Origin: F23-D06 sp045132055
Lineage (GTDB): Bacteria; Bacteroidota; Bacteroidia; Bacteroidales; WCHB1-69
NCBI GenBank assembly: GCA_045132055.1
Contig: JBGURP010000041.1
Coordinates: 42,923 to 106,922, forward strand
Reading direction: 5' to 3'
Length of the DNA stretch: 64,000 nt
Part shown: positions 41,137 through 50,009 of the stretch, piece by piece
How the letters are laid out: every line of letters starts with the position of its first letter
Position numbering within the stretch: position 1 is the first letter of the stretch
Position numbers and translations under genes: made by a program
Notes under the pieces: generated by a model
The model's input: the letters and a program-made list of their open reading frames with translations, nothing else
Databases searched by the model: none
Told to the model about the DNA's origin: nothing

Positions 41137-43500
41137 ATGTCCAAACGCAACCTCTTCCTCGCTGTTATCTTTTTGATACTCAGTCTCTCCGCCTTCGCCC
41201 AACAGCACCTGTGCAATGTCTCTGGGAAGGTGGTTGACGAGACGAATCACCCCATGCCTTACGTCTCAGTGTATGCCTCGCTTCAGGACAGCGTGGTGGC
41301 GGGTGCACTCACGGATCAAAACGGTCAGTTCGCGCTGAAAGTGCCCCGATCGCCGAAAACTTATACTCTGACCGTGATTTATATGGGCTATAAATCGAAA
41401 CATCTTGATTTTACAGCGGATAAGAATGAAGTTGCTTTGGGGAATATTACAATGGAGGCCACATCGCAGGCACTGGAAGAGGTGAACATTTCGGCGAGGG
41501 ATGACGGACGAACAATCGTCACCGCCGAACACACCACCATTATGCCCACGGACGCCACGGCTATGATGACCGGTACCGTCGCGGACTTACTTCGTCAGCA
41601 GTCTTCCGTGACTGTGGATCCAGACGGCAACGTCTCCATCCGTGGTAACGGCAATGTGTTGCTGCTCCTCGACGGCGTGCCCACCAACCTCGGCTCCATC
41701 AACGCGATACCATCCTCTAATGTGGCGAGCATCGATATCATCACGAATCCGAGTGCCAGTTACGATGCGGAGGGCACGGGCGGTATCATCAACATCGTCA
41801 CTAAGAAGGACGGGAAGAAGGGTCTCAGCGGGATGGCGGCGGTCAACTACGGCTTCAACCATTTCACCAACGGCAGTCTCGCGCTGAACTATATCCGCAA
41901 CAAGTTCGCCTTGCGCTTCAACTACCAAGTGAAGTATGAGGACGACATCAACGACGGCTATCTCTACCGCTATTACCGCACCACCGGCGACAGTCTCAGC
42001 CAGCAGATCCATGCCCTGCGGACGGTTTTCAACAACAACATCTCCCTCGGGGTCACCATCAAGCCCAATATGCGGAACAAGATTGATGCCGACTTCCGGC
42101 TCATCCTGCCCCGCCTTAACACCGTCCAAGACCTCTCCAACGACTGGTTCCACAACGGCATCCTGACGCACGAGAACCGCCGAAGCGATGTGACCTGGAA
42201 CCGCGAGAATCTCGACGGTACGTTAGCCTACTGGCACGCCATCCGTCCCGGGAAGCTCACCTTCTCCGTCAAAGCGAATGTCTCCAAGATTTGGGGACAC
42301 CGCCCGTCGTACTACTTCTTGGAGGGCGACTCGGTTAGTAAGTCGGTGTCGGGTGGAAGTCCGCTGCTCACCTCCGCGCAGACGGACTGGCGCATCATCG
42401 AGAAATACGGCTTCTGGGATGCGGGCGTGAAGTTCTCCTATCGCCAAAACGACATCTACCATAACTTTTATGTGCGCGACAGCATCGGTTGGGATTACTC
42501 CCATCAGTTTAGTAACGACCTGATGCACAGGGAGTACGTGCCTGCCGCCTACGTGCAGTTCACCTCTACGGAGTGGCGCGACCGTTTCACCTGGAGCGCC
42601 GGTCTCCGTGCCGAATACAGCCGCACGCACCTGCATAGCGAGAAGGAGCTGTTAGATGAGTGGTCGCAGCATTTCTTCCTCGGTCCGTCGCTGTCGTTCA
42701 AGTACAAGATTTCCAAGAAACACAGCCTGTCGTTCGCCTATTCGCGGCGCATCACGCGGCCCACATATCCACAGCTTAACCCCTACATGAGCATGATCGA
42801 CCCGCACAACTTCGAGCAGGGCAACATGCATCTCCAGACCGAAACCGCCGATAATGCGGAACTGCTCTACCAGTTCAAGGTGCCGAAATGGGCTGTGAAT
42901 GTGGGAATTTACGGCAACTACATCCATAACTACATCACGCAGGTGGCCCGTTTCGAGGGCGACATCCTGCTGATGACCTACATCAACGCCACCTCGCAGA
43001 CCAAGGCGGGTCTGGACCTGAGCGTGAAGGCCGATCCGTGGAAATGGATGACGGCAACGCTCGGCACGAACACCTACTACCTCCGTTCGGTGGGCAATAT
43101 CGACGAGTGGGACATCTCGAACAGCGGGTGGGTCAACAACAGCAACCTCCGTCTCGATTTCCGTCCGATCAAGGGGATGAACATCAACCTGCAGTATTTC
43201 GTGAACACGCCGCAGTACTACCCGCAGTTCACCACACGCCTATCGCACTACCTGAACATCGGCATCAGCCAGAAGTTCCTGAAGGGCGCGCTCACGGTCT
43301 CCGCGCAGCTCACGGATGTCTTCAACACCCGCAAGTGGGAGATCTTTTCCGACAACCAGTACTATCGGTTAGACAATATGTTGCACGGCAAGAGCCGAAT
43401 GTTCTGGTTGGGCGTGAGCTACAATTTCAACGCCTACAAGAAGGCCGGTGCGGGCAAGACGGAAGGGGAGGATAGGAGCAAGATTCGGACGGGGGTATGA
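41137..43500 (+). CDS. outer-membrane TonB-dependent-receptor-type protein with carboxypeptidase-like N domain
   Basis: 787 aa, outer membrane. Signal peptide (to about residue 22), a carboxypeptidase-regulatory-like beta sandwich (NVSGKVVDETNHPMPYVSVYA, TLTVIYMGYK), a plug (VADLLRQQSSVTVDPDGNVSIRGNG, VLLLLDGVPTNLG, SIDIITNPSASYDAEGTGGIINIVTKK) and a long barrel of the OMP_b-brl_3 type. The plug motif VSIRGNGNVLLLLDGVP is the standard receptor signature. Typical ligands of this subgroup are not known, and no SusD or ECF/anti-sigma pair flanks it. It is bracketed by two decayed copies of the same ORF6N gene, and its base and codon use looks more GC-rich (ttc, ctc, cgc, ggc favoured) than its neighbours, both hinting at acquisition. 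Confidence 0.88.
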   Translation: MSKRNLFLAVIFLILSLSAFAQQHLCNVSGKVVDETNHPMPYVSVYASLQDSVVAGALTDQNGQFALKVPRSPKTYTLTVIYMGYKSKHLDFTADKNEVALGNITMEATSQALEEVNISARDDGRTIVTAEHTTIMPTDATAMMTGTVADLLRQQSSVTVDPDGNVSIRGNGNVLLLLDGVPTNLGSINAIPSSNVASIDIITNPSASYDAEGTGGIINIVTKKDGKKGLSGMAAVNYGFNHFTNGSLALNYIRNKFALRFNYQVKYEDDINDGYLYRYYRTTGDSLSQQIHALRTVFNNNISLGVTIKPNMRNKIDADFRLILPRLNTVQDLSNDWFHNGILTHENRRSDVTWNRENLDGTLAYWHAIRPGKLTFSVKANVSKIWGHRPSYYFLEGDSVSKSVSGGSPLLTSAQTDWRIIEKYGFWDAGVKFSYRQNDIYHNFYVRDSIGWDYSHQFSNDLMHREYVPAAYVQFTSTEWRDRFTWSAGLRAEYSRTHLHSEKELLDEWSQHFFLGPSLSFKYKISKKHSLSFAYSRRITRPTYPQLNPYMSMIDPHNFEQGNMHLQTETADNAELLYQFKVPKWAVNVGIYGNYIHNYITQVARFEGDILLMTYINATSQTKAGLDLSVKADPWKWMTATLGTNTYYLRSVGNIDEWDISNSGWVNNSNLRLDFRPIKGMNINLQYFVNTPQYYPQFTTRLSHYLNIGISQKFLKGALTVSAQLTDVFNTRKWEIFSDNQYYRLDNMLHGKSRMFWLGVSYNFNAYKKAGAGKTEGEDRSKIRTGV

Positions 43501-43751
43501 TCATGCTATTAATCCTTTCCTCCGGTATAAACTATCATAAAGAAATCAATCAGGCCGTCAAAAACAATCCGGAAAAGTTCCCCAAAGGATATATCTTGGA
43601 ATTGTCTGATAATAAGAAGTTTGAACTGGTCAAAAATTTTGACCGGTTCAATCGACAGAAGCATTCTACGGCTATTCCTAAAGCATTTACCGAGAAGGGC
43701 CTTTAGATTTGTGAATTGAATCTTGCGATGCTCAAAGCCGCTAGGGACTAA
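43497..43751 (+). pseudogene. ORF6N-family gene remnant, 5' part
   Basis: An open frame of 69 aa (INQAVKNNPEKFPKGYILEL, FELVKNFDRFNRQKHSTAIP, KAFTEKGL) is ended by TAG at 43704, after which the same frame continues ICELNLAMLKAARD to a second stop. The first part is an ORF6N domain without its N terminus. The KAFTEKGL...CELNLAMLK stretch matches the remnant at 40880-40941 in the same direction, so the receptor gene lies between two copies. Confidence 0.65.
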
Positions 43752-43831
43752 CTGGGGGCGGGTAATTAAAAAGCAATTTTGCAGACACCCTCTATGTGTT
43801 AATTGTTATATCATTGCCTTTGATTATGCTG

Positions 43832-44221
43832 TCACTTTTTTTCGATGCACAGAATTCTATAAGTTACAGGCTCATCAAAGCAATTATGATAATTCGCGAT
43901 TACTGCTAGATTAACATTTTGCAAATGATATTTTTTGTTTATAGTGCGATTTCCTCTTATAAGATATAAGTTGCCAGTAAATGGGTTGATGTCCCTATTT
44001 AACGCTTTCTCTATTTCTTCTTGAGAAGGATTTCCCGGCAATAGTAAAGCAGGGACTTTATATTGACCCTTAACCCCAAAAATAAGAGGATCTTCATAAA
44101 TTATTAAAACGCCAGAAAGAGTGATGGATTCATCTACACAATCACATTTGCTATGTCTAACACAACCTGATTGAAAAAGCAGGAACGCAAAAAGTGAAAA
44201 AACGAAAACTATTTTTCTCAT
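43832..44221 (-). CDS. small lipoprotein of unknown function
   Basis: 129 aa from ATG 44221, which starts a lipoprotein signal (MRKIVFVFSLFAFLLFQSGC, lipobox QSGC). A longer frame to 44296 is rejected because it would bury the signal. The mature part begins VRHSKCDCVDESIT and includes LSGVLIIYEDP and EEIEKALNRDINPFTGNLYLIRG. Not recognised. The surrounding DNA is AT-rich and differs from the housekeeping genes, in keeping with the accessory nature of the 38.5-44.3 kb stretch. Confidence 0.65.
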   Translation of the reverse strand: MRKIVFVFSLFAFLLFQSGCVRHSKCDCVDESITLSGVLIIYEDPLIFGVKGQYKVPALLLPGNPSQEEIEKALNRDINPFTGNLYLIRGNRTINKKYHLQNVNLAVIANYHNCFDEPVTYRILCIEKK

Positions 44222-44350
44222 AATATTTGTAGGATTATTTGTATCTGTCAGTATGTTCAATAATGTTATACATGGTTGTTCGAATATTTTCTTCAATTAG
44301 TCGTCAGAGTTTTTACATTTATTACTCGGCAAAGGTAGTTTTTTTTCAAT

Positions 44351-45427
44351 TTAATGCTTTTTCATAAACGCCACCGAGTCGCCCCAGGCGTTGTAGAGAA
44401 TCTCATGCCCGATGGCTTTCATGCGGATGTCAAGGCAGGAGAAGCACTCTTCGGGCTTGTCGCCCACACAAGCCTTGTCGGGATAAATCAAATAATCCTC
44501 ACGATACTCATTTGGCGTCAAATTGGGCATGATGACATTGGCGCCAGCCATGATGGCCTTCTCGCGCCCCATCGGGTCAATGGTCTGATTGGCGGTGGCG
44601 GCCACCATGTTTATTTCTGGCATCATCAGTCGCAGAACAGCAATCATCTTGAGTGTAAGGTTCATGCGATCTGCTGCAGATGGAATCTGGTCTGCATACT
44701 GGCACAGTGGCGTGTCAGGGTGGGGGATATAGGGCCCCATGCCTACCATGGCCACATCTTTTTTCTTGAAAAATAGGAGATCATCAGCCAGATTTTCCAA
44801 GGTTTGGAACGGCAAGCCCACCATCACGCCCGTGCCGGTCTGGTAGCCGATGCCGAGCAGCGAGTTAATACAAGCTAGTCTTTGATGGAAATCGTGCCGC
44901 TCGTCACGGGGATGGATCTTGTAGTATAATTCTTCAGTCGATGACTCAATGCGGAGTAGATAGCGATGGGCGCCCGCCTCGAACCACTGGCGGTAAACCT
45001 CGGGTGTCTGCTCGCCTAAAGAGAGTGTGACGCCGAGCGAGCCGTTGTCAATGGCCTTGATACGGTGCAGGATGCGGGTGATGCGGTCCGTGAACTCCTT
45101 GTCATTGCGCTCGCCGCTCTGGATGGCTACGGAGCCGTAACCCAACTTGTGGGCCAGCTTGGCGCACTCCACCACCTCGTCGTCCGTCAGCGTGTAGCGC
45201 TCCACCTTGGCGTTGCCGTTGCGCACCCCGCAGTAGAGGCACGACTTGCGGCACACATTGCTCATCTCAATCAACCCGCGAAGGTGCACATGGTTGTCCA
45301 GCCGCTCGAACTTCACCTCATGAGCCTTCTGCAAGAGCTGTTTCATCTCTTCGCTTTGTGTGGCAAGGAGACGAACGATGTCGTTCTTTTCGAGAGTCGT
45401 CTTGTTGAGAATGTCCTGGAGGGTCAT
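44351..45427 (-). CDS. hydE: [FeFe]-hydrogenase H-cluster maturase HydE
   Basis: Radical SAM enzyme that helps build the dithiomethylamine-bridged H-cluster. 358 aa from ATG 45427. The radical SAM cluster motif is CRKSCLYCG (CxxxCxxC), followed by GSVAIQSGERND, LGEQTPEVYRQWFEAGAHRYLLRIE, TGTGVMVGLPFQT, MVGMGPYIPHPDTPL and a C-terminal Cys pair in PEECFSCLD. The start is set by the -7 box overlapping an upstream in-frame ATG. HydF, HydG and the hydrogenase itself are not in this window, so the genes are scattered. Confidence 0.93.
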   Translation of the reverse strand: MTLQDILNKTTLEKNDIVRLLATQSEEMKQLLQKAHEVKFERLDNHVHLRGLIEMSNVCRKSCLYCGVRNGNAKVERYTLTDDEVVECAKLAHKLGYGSVAIQSGERNDKEFTDRITRILHRIKAIDNGSLGVTLSLGEQTPEVYRQWFEAGAHRYLLRIESSTEELYYKIHPRDERHDFHQRLACINSLLGIGYQTGTGVMVGLPFQTLENLADDLLFFKKKDVAMVGMGPYIPHPDTPLCQYADQIPSAADRMNLTLKMIAVLRLMMPEINMVAATANQTIDPMGREKAIMAGANVIMPNLTPNEYREDYLIYPDKACVGDKPEECFSCLDIRMKAIGHEILYNAWGDSVAFMKKH

Positions 45428-45451
45428 GAGCGTGACGATTTTTTGAAGCTG

Positions 45452-45459
45452 CAAATATA
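45452..45459 (-). promoter_or_regulatory. -7 box TATATTTG for hydE
   Basis: Reverse complement caaatata; TAnnTTTG match 24 bases before the hydE ATG. Confidence 0.65.
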
Positions 45460-45517
45460 GAAAAAAATGTAATGGAAATCATATGTTTGCATGGGGACGT
45501 TATGTCATAAAAAATAC

Positions 45518-45525
45518 TAAATTTG
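45518..45525 (+). promoter_or_regulatory. -7 box TAAATTTG for the acyltransferase gene
   Basis: TAnnTTTG match 71 bases before the ATG at 45597. Confidence 0.6.
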
Positions 45526-45596
45526 CGGCCCGAAATTCAAGGCCTTTTTTGTGCCAAATTTCAGGATTTTTTAGTTCTTTAACTAATTATAAATGA

Positions 45597-46178
45597 ATGA
45601 CTAAAATCAAGAATACCGTGAGTCCGCGTTGGGCGCGTTTTTGCGGGTGGTTGTTGCGAAAATTAGGATGGACCAGCGTGGGCGGCATCATGGAAGGGGA
45701 CAAGGCAATTGTGCTGGGTGTGCCCCATACCTCCATCATGGATTTTCCTATCTGCTATCTTTTCTATGCACAGTTCGGCACATTGGCTCACATCATGATC
45801 AAGAAGGAGTTCTTCTTCTGGCCACTCGGCCCTATCTTGCGCGCATTGGGAGGCGTGCCCGTTGACCGCACCAATGCTGCCAGCTCCATTCGCAGCATCA
45901 TACAGACTTTCAATGAAAATGAGTTTTTCCATCTGGCCATCGCCCCGGAAGGGACGCGCAAACCGGTGAAAAAATGGAAGACCGGTTTCCACCTGATTGC
46001 CAGGCAGACTGGCGCCCGTGTCTATGTGGGCTACTACGACTGGGGACGCAAGGAAATCACCGTGGGGCAGGAGTGGCCGCTGACTGATGATGCCAATGCC
46101 GACCTTCAACGCATCCAGGAACACTATTCCACTATGGGCCTCAAAGGCCGTAACCGCACTGGCTATTGCTACGACTAA
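45597..46178 (+). CDS. lysophospholipid acyltransferase (PlsC family)
   Basis: 193 aa. The HX4D acyltransferase motif appears as PHTSIMD near residues 43-49 and the substrate motif as APEGTRK near 117-123; GGVPVDR is also typical. It fits the short 1-acyl-glycerol-3-phosphate acyltransferase-like group that includes proteins of unknown acyl acceptor. It precedes a long-chain acyl-CoA synthetase gene, so the pair could activate and transfer fatty acids. Two palindromic repeats lie between them. Confidence 0.85.
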   Translation: MTKIKNTVSPRWARFCGWLLRKLGWTSVGGIMEGDKAIVLGVPHTSIMDFPICYLFYAQFGTLAHIMIKKEFFFWPLGPILRALGGVPVDRTNAASSIRSIIQTFNENEFFHLAIAPEGTRKPVKKWKTGFHLIARQTGARVYVGYYDWGRKEITVGQEWPLTDDANADLQRIQEHYSTMGLKGRNRTGYCYD

Positions 46179-46187
46179 TTTGAGTAT

Positions 46188-46243
46188 AGATGCACGGCCG
46201 TGCATCTCAATATAACATAGTAAAGACGTGCGGCCGTACGTCT
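46188..46243. repeat. two tandem GGCCG-centred palindromes (copies 3 and 4)
   Basis: A perfect 20-base palindrome (46188-46207, arms agatgcacgg/ccgtgcatct) and a second 20-base palindrome with one G-T pair (46224-46243, arms agacgtgcgg/ccgtacgtct). Their arms relate to those of the repeats at 30654 and 33094. Confidence 0.8.
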
Positions 46244-46254
46244 CAACGAATAAA

Positions 46255-47973
46255 ATGTCAAAAAAAGTTAAATCCCCCTATAAGGAAAGAAAGAAATTCC
46301 GCGAAAATTATTGCACTACACTGCACAAAGTGCTCGAGTACACCACTTCCCATTACTGGGACCGCACCATGTCCCAATTTGTGGACGGCGGACAGAAATA
46401 CACCTACGCCAGCTTCGGCGAGAAGTGCAACATGCTATCTATGAGAATGTCGCGTTTCGGTATCAGTGCCGGTGACAAAGTGGCTATACTGTCGCAGAAT
46501 ATGCCAAACTGGACGCTGGCCTTCTTTTCAGCTGCGGCTTTCGGGCGTGTGGCTATTCCCATTCTGCCCGACAGTTCAGAAAATGAAATCACCAATATTC
46601 TGACCCATTCCGAGAGCAAAGTCATCTTCGTTTCCAAAAAACTGATGTACAAGCTCAGCCAAGAGTGCATTGACAAACTCACTCTCGTGGTGGACATTGA
46701 GTCTCTGGAATTCATCAAACGCAGAAAAGAGGATTTCCAGTGCAACGGCTGGGTGAAAGACCCGCAGCCGGAGGATTTGGCGACCATCATCTACACGTCA
46801 GGCACCACGGGCAAGGCCAAGGGTGTGATGCTCAGCCATCGCAACATCTGCCACAATCTGGTGGCCTCATTCAAGGCGCAGCCCTCGTACAAGAACGACA
46901 GATTCCTTTCCATTCTGCCTATGGCGCATGCCTATGAGATGTGCGTGTCGAGCCTCTATTCTATGTACGTGGGAGCATGCTGCTATTATCTCTCCAAGCC
47001 GCCTACTCCATCTTTGCTGTTGCCGGCTATGCACAAGGTGAAACCCACCATCATGCTGTCTGTGCCGCTTATCATTGAAAAGATTTACCACAACAGCATC
47101 GTGCCTACAATTGCAAAAAGCCGTTTGCTGACGTGGATGGATCAGCATCTGCCAAGGATTCTGTATTGGTTTATTGGCAAAAAATTGGTCAGCACTTTCG
47201 GCGGCAAGTTGCGCTTCTTCGGCGTCGGCGGTTCCAAACTCGATCCCAAGGTGGAAGAATTTCTCATCAAGTGCCGCTTCCCGTATGCGGTGGGCTATGG
47301 CCTCACGGAAACAGCTCCTCTCGTCTGCAATGTGATGGTGAACAAGCGCAAGCGTCTGGGCTCCATCGGCGTGGCCTCTTACAAGGTGGAGATACGTCTG
47401 GATAATGTGGACTACAAGACTGGTGAAGGTGAGATTGTGTGCCGTGGCGATAATGTGATGATGGGCTATTACAAAGATCCCGAGCGTACGATCCAGGTGC
47501 TGGACGAAGATGGCTGGTTCCGCACTGGTGACATAGCCACTGTGGACAAAAATGGCTATTACTATATCAAAGGCCGCCTGAACAACACGATTCTGGGCGC
47601 TTCCGGCGAGAATATCTATCCTGAAGAGATTGAGATGGTGATTAACAACATGGAAGGCGTGAATGAATCGCTCGTGATGGAAGACCATGGCTCTCTGGTG
47701 GCTTTGGTGAAGTTTGATGACAATGTGCTCAACTGGAACCAAGAGTCGGAAGACCAATTTTTTGAAAAGCTGGATGAATTGAAGAAGTCGGTGCAGGAGT
47801 TTGTCAACAAAGCGGTGGGCAAGAATTCCAAGATCGACAAGGTGGAGGCTATGAAAGATCCGTTCGAGAAGACGGCTACACAGAAGATCCGCCGATATAA
47901 GTATGCCAAGACTAACGAGCAGCCTGAGAATCAGACGGATTCTGAAAAGAAAGAGGAAACCCCAAACAAGTAA
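46255..47973 (+). CDS. AMP-dependent long-chain fatty acid-CoA ligase
   Basis: 572 aa, ANL superfamily. The AMP-binding P-loop is IIYTSGTTGKAKGVMLSH, followed by YGLTETAPLVCN (motif A5), GWFRTGDIA and the hinge KGRLNNTILGASGENIYPEEIE. The substrate is inferred to be a long-chain fatty acid from family likeness and the neighbouring acyltransferase. ATG 46255 is preferred; an upstream in-frame GTG lies inside a palindromic repeat. The C-terminal tail is Lys/Glu rich (EQPENQTDSEKKEETPNK) and probably disordered. Confidence 0.9.
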   Translation: MSKKVKSPYKERKKFRENYCTTLHKVLEYTTSHYWDRTMSQFVDGGQKYTYASFGEKCNMLSMRMSRFGISAGDKVAILSQNMPNWTLAFFSAAAFGRVAIPILPDSSENEITNILTHSESKVIFVSKKLMYKLSQECIDKLTLVVDIESLEFIKRRKEDFQCNGWVKDPQPEDLATIIYTSGTTGKAKGVMLSHRNICHNLVASFKAQPSYKNDRFLSILPMAHAYEMCVSSLYSMYVGACCYYLSKPPTPSLLLPAMHKVKPTIMLSVPLIIEKIYHNSIVPTIAKSRLLTWMDQHLPRILYWFIGKKLVSTFGGKLRFFGVGGSKLDPKVEEFLIKCRFPYAVGYGLTETAPLVCNVMVNKRKRLGSIGVASYKVEIRLDNVDYKTGEGEIVCRGDNVMMGYYKDPERTIQVLDEDGWFRTGDIATVDKNGYYYIKGRLNNTILGASGENIYPEEIEMVINNMEGVNESLVMEDHGSLVALVKFDDNVLNWNQESEDQFFEKLDELKKSVQEFVNKAVGKNSKIDKVEAMKDPFEKTATQKIRRYKYAKTNEQPENQTDSEKKEETPNK

Positions 47974-48004
47974 TTGTAATAATTAACTTTAAAGGATAGA
48001 GAAC

Positions 48005-48331
48005 ATGCCTTCATTCAGTATTTGGGAGATCTTGTTTCTGCTCTGTTTCGCAGTCAGCTGGCCTATTTCGATTGTGAAATCACTGCGTACGAAAGTGGTA
48101 ATCGGCAAGAGTCCGCTCTTCATGTCGCTCATCATTCTGGGATACATCTTCGGCATCATCCACAAGCTGTTGTATCACAGAGACATTGTCATTTGGCTGT
48201 ATGTATTCAATGCCACACTGGTAGCCACTGACCTGATACTGTATTTCGTCTATATCAAACGCAATCGCGAGGCGATGAAGGGTGGTGAAAACCAGACGAA
48301 GTATGAAAATAAGAAAAATACGATTCATTGA
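48005..48331 (+). CDS. small membrane protein, 108 aa
   Basis: Three hydrophobic segments (IWEILFLLCFAVSWPISI, FMSLIILGYIFGIIHKLLY, IVIWLYVFNATLVATDLILYFVYI) and a charged C-terminal tail. The pattern SWPISIVKSLRTKVVIGKS and a PQ-loop-like arrangement are visible, but I do not assign a family. It sits 31 bases after the acyl-CoA ligase gene and may be part of that operon. Confidence 0.65.
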   Translation: MPSFSIWEILFLLCFAVSWPISIVKSLRTKVVIGKSPLFMSLIILGYIFGIIHKLLYHRDIVIWLYVFNATLVATDLILYFVYIKRNREAMKGGENQTKYENKKNTIH

Positions 48332-48356
48332 CAGCATAATTATTTCGTATTTTTTT

Positions 48357-48364
48357 TATTTTTG
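48357..48364 (+). promoter_or_regulatory. -7 box TATTTTTG for pyrG
   Basis: Consensus box 24 bases before the pyrG ATG. Confidence 0.7.
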
Positions 48365-48388
48365 CAGCCCATAAAAAGGATAATTTTT

Positions 48389-50008
48389 ATGGACACCAAG
48401 TACATCTTCGTTACAGGCGGTGTGGTCTCTTCATTAGGGAAAGGCATTATTTCCGCCAGCATTGGCAAGTTGCTGCAGGCACGCGGCTACAAGGTCACCA
48501 TTCAGAAATTCGATCCGTATATCAACATTGACCCGGGCACGCTGAACCCCTATGAGCATGGCGAGTGCTATGTGACGGTCGATGGCATGGAAACCGACCT
48601 CGACTTGGGACATTATGAACGGTTCACGGGCATACACACCACACGCAACAACTCTATTACCACAGGCCGTATTTACAAAACTGTCATCGACCGCGAGCGT
48701 CACGGCGACTATCTGGGCAAAACCATCCAGGTGGTACCGCACATTACGGACGAGATTAAGCGCAGAATGTTGCGGGAGGATGAAAAGGATGAGCAACTGG
48801 ATTTCGTGATTACCGAAGTGGGCGGCACCATCGGCGACATCGAGAGTGCCCCGTTCATGGAGGCTATCCGACAACTACGTTGGCAATTGGGACGTAACGC
48901 AGTGTGCGTTCACCTGACCTTTGTGCCTTACCTGAAGGCGGCCGATGAGCTGAAAACGAAGCCCACGCAGCACAGCGTGAAAGAACTGCAAGGAATGGGT
49001 ATCCAGCCGGACATTCTCGTGCTGCGCACGGAACGGCATCTGGACGACCACGTCCGAATGAAAGTGGCTTCGTTCTGCAACGTCGATCTGGAATGCGTGG
49101 TCCAGAGCGAGGATATGCCCAGCATCTACGAAGTTCCCGTAAGCATGCAGCACCAAGGACTTGATGCGGCTATTCTGCGAAAAATAGGTATCCCAGTAGG
49201 GGAGACACCCGAGATGAAACCCTGGCATGATTTCCTTGAAAAACAGCGCAACGCCACGCGCGAAGTTCATATCGCGCTGGTCGGCAAGTACGACTTGCAA
49301 GATGCCTACAAGAGTATCCGCGAGAGCTTGAATTTGGCCGGCATATACAACGATGTGAAAGCCAAGCTCCATTTTGTCAATAGCGAAGAAATTACCAAAG
49401 AGAATGTGGCCGAGAAACTCGCCGGCATGGCGGGTATCGTCATCTGCCCGGGCTTCGGACAGCGTGGCATAGAGGGAAAGATTATCGCGGCCGAATATAC
49501 CCGCACCCACGATATTCCCACGTTTGGCATCTGCTTGGGTATGCAGATGATGGTGATTGAGTTTGCCCGTAACGTGTTAGGCTACCAGGATGCCAACAGT
49601 GCCGAGATGGACGAAAAAACGCCCCATAATGTCATTGACATCATGGAAGAACAGAAAAATATCACCCAGATGGGCGGTACGATGCGACTGGGCGCTTATG
49701 AGTGCAAACTGCGTGAAGGAAGCAGAGTTTTCGATGCCTACCATAACTCCCAATTTTCAATTCTCGACTCTCAATTCTCCATTTTCGAGCGCCATCGTCA
49801 CCGCTATGAATTCAACAACGCATTCAAAGAGGAATACGAGACTAAAGGCATGAAGTGCGTGGGTGTCAATCCCGCTGCCAATTTGGTGGAGATTGTGGAG
49901 ATTCCGGAAAAGCGCTGGTACATCGGCACGCAGTTCCATCCGGAATACTCGTCTTCCGTGCTCCATCCGCATCCTTTGTTCATGTCGTTCATTAAAGCCT
50001 GCATTTGA
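48389..50008 (+). CDS. pyrG: CTP synthase, with a repeat-encoded insertion
   Basis: Amidates UTP to CTP with glutamine and ATP. 539 aa. The synthetase domain begins KYIFVTGGVVSSLGKGI; the class I glutaminase domain has the nucleophile elbow GICLGMQ and the His-Glu pair near TQFHPEYSS. Residues 453-466 (NSQFSILDSQFSIF) lie just before the conserved ERHRHRYEFNN and are coded by six degenerate copies of the 7-bp repeat; usual CTP synthases have only a few residues there. The insertion is at a surface loop position of the glutaminase domain, so activity is probably kept. One base separates it from purF. Confidence 0.95.
   Translation: MDTKYIFVTGGVVSSLGKGIISASIGKLLQARGYKVTIQKFDPYINIDPGTLNPYEHGECYVTVDGMETDLDLGHYERFTGIHTTRNNSITTGRIYKTVIDRERHGDYLGKTIQVVPHITDEIKRRMLREDEKDEQLDFVITEVGGTIGDIESAPFMEAIRQLRWQLGRNAVCVHLTFVPYLKAADELKTKPTQHSVKELQGMGIQPDILVLRTERHLDDHVRMKVASFCNVDLECVVQSEDMPSIYEVPVSMQHQGLDAAILRKIGIPVGETPEMKPWHDFLEKQRNATREVHIALVGKYDLQDAYKSIRESLNLAGIYNDVKAKLHFVNSEEITKENVAEKLAGMAGIVICPGFGQRGIEGKIIAAEYTRTHDIPTFGICLGMQMMVIEFARNVLGYQDANSAEMDEKTPHNVIDIMEEQKNITQMGGTMRLGAYECKLREGSRVFDAYHNSQFSILDSQFSIFERHRHRYEFNNAFKEEYETKGMKCVGVNPAANLVEIVEIPEKRWYIGTQFHPEYSSSVLHPHPLFMSFIKACI
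49747..49787. repeat. heptamer repeat inside pyrG, about 6 units
   Basis: Units ctcccaa, ttttcaa, ttctcga, ctctcaa, ttctcca, ttttcga run in frame and code for the NSQFSILDSQFSIF insertion. Confidence 0.85.
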
Positions 50009-50009
50009 T

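Noticed and set aside
49863..50009. N-terminal extension of purF upstream of ATG 50010
   Set aside because: It overlaps the end of pyrG and lacks family similarity; the propeptide EPLKHEC starts at 50010.
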